Position numbers and translations under genes: made by a program | Assembly: GCA_903889785.1 (NCBI GenBank) | Contig: CAISYT010000071.1 | Span: 1-6,853 of the forward strand | Source: an uncultured Caulobacterales bacterium | GTDB lineage: Bacteria; Pseudomonadota; Alphaproteobacteria; Caulobacterales; Caulobacteraceae | Direction of reading: 5' to 3' | Length of the DNA: 6,853 nt | Notes under the pieces: generated by a model | Seen by the model: the letters and a program-made list of their open reading frames with translations, nothing else | Database searches by the model: none | Told to the model about the DNA's origin: nothing | In this document: in pieces, positions 6,153 to 6,853 of the stretch | Numbering within the stretch: position 1 is the stretch's first letter | How the letters are laid out: the number at the start of each line of letters is the position of its first letter

Positions 6153-6559
6153 GCCGCGGCGACCGTCGCCTGCGTTGGATTAGGGCCAAAACGGTTGGTG
6201 CCCTGCTCACCGCTCATGACGCCCAGTTCAACCACCGCCCAGAAAAGCAGCAGGGGAAACAGGAAGTCGAACAGGCCTTCTGGCCTCGGCCAGACGGCGA
6301 TGACGGCCACAATAATCGGCGCTGCCCACCAGCCTGACCGGCCTCGGTCGTGCAGGCGCTTTGAGAGCAAGCAGGCACTGACATAGACCACCGCCGGATA
6401 GACGAACTAGCCGGTCAGCCAACGCAGGGTGGTGTGCACCACCGCCTCGTACATCGAGATCAGCACCAGTATAGCTATAGCTGCCACTAGAAAAGGCATG
6501 CGCGCCAGCCGGCCCGTGGAGGACAGCAAAAGTTCCGACTAATCAATCCGGCCGTACAT
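6149..6559 (-). pseudogene. DUF805 membrane protein, interrupted by two in-frame TAG codons
   Basis: DUF805 proteins are small multi-pass inner-membrane proteins of unknown function. From the ATG at 6559, supported by GGAG (6569-6566) six bases upstream, the frame reads MYGRID, then TAG (6541-6539, codon 7), SELLLSSTGRLARMPFLVA and a hydrophobic stretch to RWLTG. A second TAG (6409-6407, codon 51) follows, then FVYPAVVYVSACLLS and the family signature KRLHDRGRSGWW, another hydrophobic stretch (WAVVELGVMSG), NRFGPNP and the end. Reading both TAG codons as Trp gives a normal protein of 136 aa; DW..LL.S..GR..R..F is typical of the family N-terminus, so the first TAG most likely replaces a conserved Trp. 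A GTG at 6391 could start only an 80-residue C-terminal fragment. There are no frameshifts and coding character is maintained throughout. Recent inactivation, sequencing error and readthrough all remain possible. Confidence 0.72.
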
Positions 6560-6631
6560 CCGGCGCTCCATGAAGAATTCTCTGTCAACAAACTAAGGCC
6601 CAGTGCGTATTAGTCCAAGCCTGCAAACACC

Positions 6632-6636
6632 GAAGG
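6632..6636 (+). promoter_or_regulatory. Ribosome binding site of msrB
   Basis: GAAGG lies 8 bases before the ATG at 6645 and fixes the msrB start. The 85-bp gap to the divergent DUF805 gene must hold the promoters of both; I see only a weak TATTAG (6608-6613) with no good -35 partner for msrB. Confidence 0.55.
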
Positions 6637-6644
6637 TTATCGGC

Positions 6645-6853
6645 ATGACCCTGATATCGACGTCCGGCTTCGACCTCACACCGCCAAGTGACGACCAGCG
6701 CGCCGCCCTCGAGGCCTCGCTGAATACCGAAGAAAAGCGCGTGCTGCTGCACCATGGCACCGAGGCACCGTTTTGCGGCGGGCTTCTGGGCGAGAAATCA
6801 CCCGGTATTTACTGCTGCCGTGAATGCGGCCTACCGCTGTTCCGCCATCAGAC
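6645..6853 (+). CDS. msrB: Peptide methionine-(R)-S-oxide reductase MsrB, 3' end missing
   Basis: Reduces the R epimer of methionine sulfoxide in proteins, using thioredoxin. The 69 complete codons visible cover the N-terminal half of the SelR domain: LEASLNTEEKRVLLHHGTEA (22-41), PFCGGLLGEKSPGIY (42-56) and CCRECGLPLF (57-66). This matches the family pattern in which a G-T-E-x-PF segment is followed by Y-x-C-x-x-C-G-x-PLF. Cys58 and Cys61 correspond to the first pair of structural zinc ligands. Cys44 and Cys57 are extra. The catalytic Cys and the second zinc pair lie beyond the window edge, so activity cannot be judged. The start is supported by GAAGG at 8 bases spacing. There is no signal peptide, so the protein is probably cytoplasmic. 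Confidence 0.9.
   Translation, partial: MTLISTSGFDLTPPSDDQRAALEASLNTEEKRVLLHHGTEAPFCGGLLGEKSPGIYCCRECGLPLFRHQ

Noticed and set aside
6149..6541. Genome-wide reassignment of TAG to Trp
   Set aside because: The patatin gene, lipB and the DUF805 gene all end in TAG at plausible C-termini, so TAG must work as a stop here.
6583..6588. Perfect TTGACA -35 hexamer on the minus strand before the DUF805 gene
   Set aside because: At 16-18 bases spacing there is only GC-rich coding sequence with no -10-like element, and the resulting transcript would start inside the gene.

Overview
The window looks like chromosomal DNA from an alphaproteobacterium of the Caulobacterales. The decisive evidence is a gene with the full architecture of SpmX, the stalked-pole muramidase homologue: an N-terminal lysozyme-like domain, a long acidic Pro/Ala/Glu-rich linker and two C-terminal membrane segments. 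A good sigma-54 promoter lies directly upstream of it, as expected for a target of the TacA activator. GC content is high but not extreme (about 60% by eye), so I do not name a genus. I see no insertion sequence, phage block, CRISPR array or integrase.

Layout. A patatin-like phospholipase enters from the left edge on the plus strand (1-1116, 5' end missing). It converges on a block of minus-strand genes, listed here in the direction of transcription: a FliN-like SpoA-domain gene (5397-5147, frameshifted), tRNA-Leu(GAG) (5016-4932), mgtE (4859-3438), spmX (3360-2011) and a SOUL heme-binding protein (1825-1196). lipB (plus, about 5451-6152) diverges from the FliN-like gene. It converges on a DUF805 membrane-protein gene (minus, 6559-6149) that carries two in-frame amber codons. 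msrB (plus, from 6645) diverges from the DUF805 gene and runs off the right edge.

How the genes relate. This is mostly a mixed housekeeping neighbourhood: magnesium transport, lipoate synthesis, methionine sulfoxide repair, a tRNA and lipid hydrolysis. It does not look like a single pathway. The developmental gene spmX sits among them with its own promoter in the 77-bp gap after mgtE, so it can be cell-cycle controlled independently of mgtE.

The most interesting points are the sigma-54 promoter in front of spmX; the loss of the catalytic Asp in the SpmX lysozyme domain (Leu at that place) while Glu and Thr remain; a one-base frameshift at a T4 run that hides a FliN-like gene; two TAG codons at likely Trp positions in the DUF805 gene; and a shared CTAG palindrome that gives lipB and the DUF805 gene their stop codons on opposite strands. 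I found no clearly new biological system. The two disrupted genes could be real decay or sequencing error.
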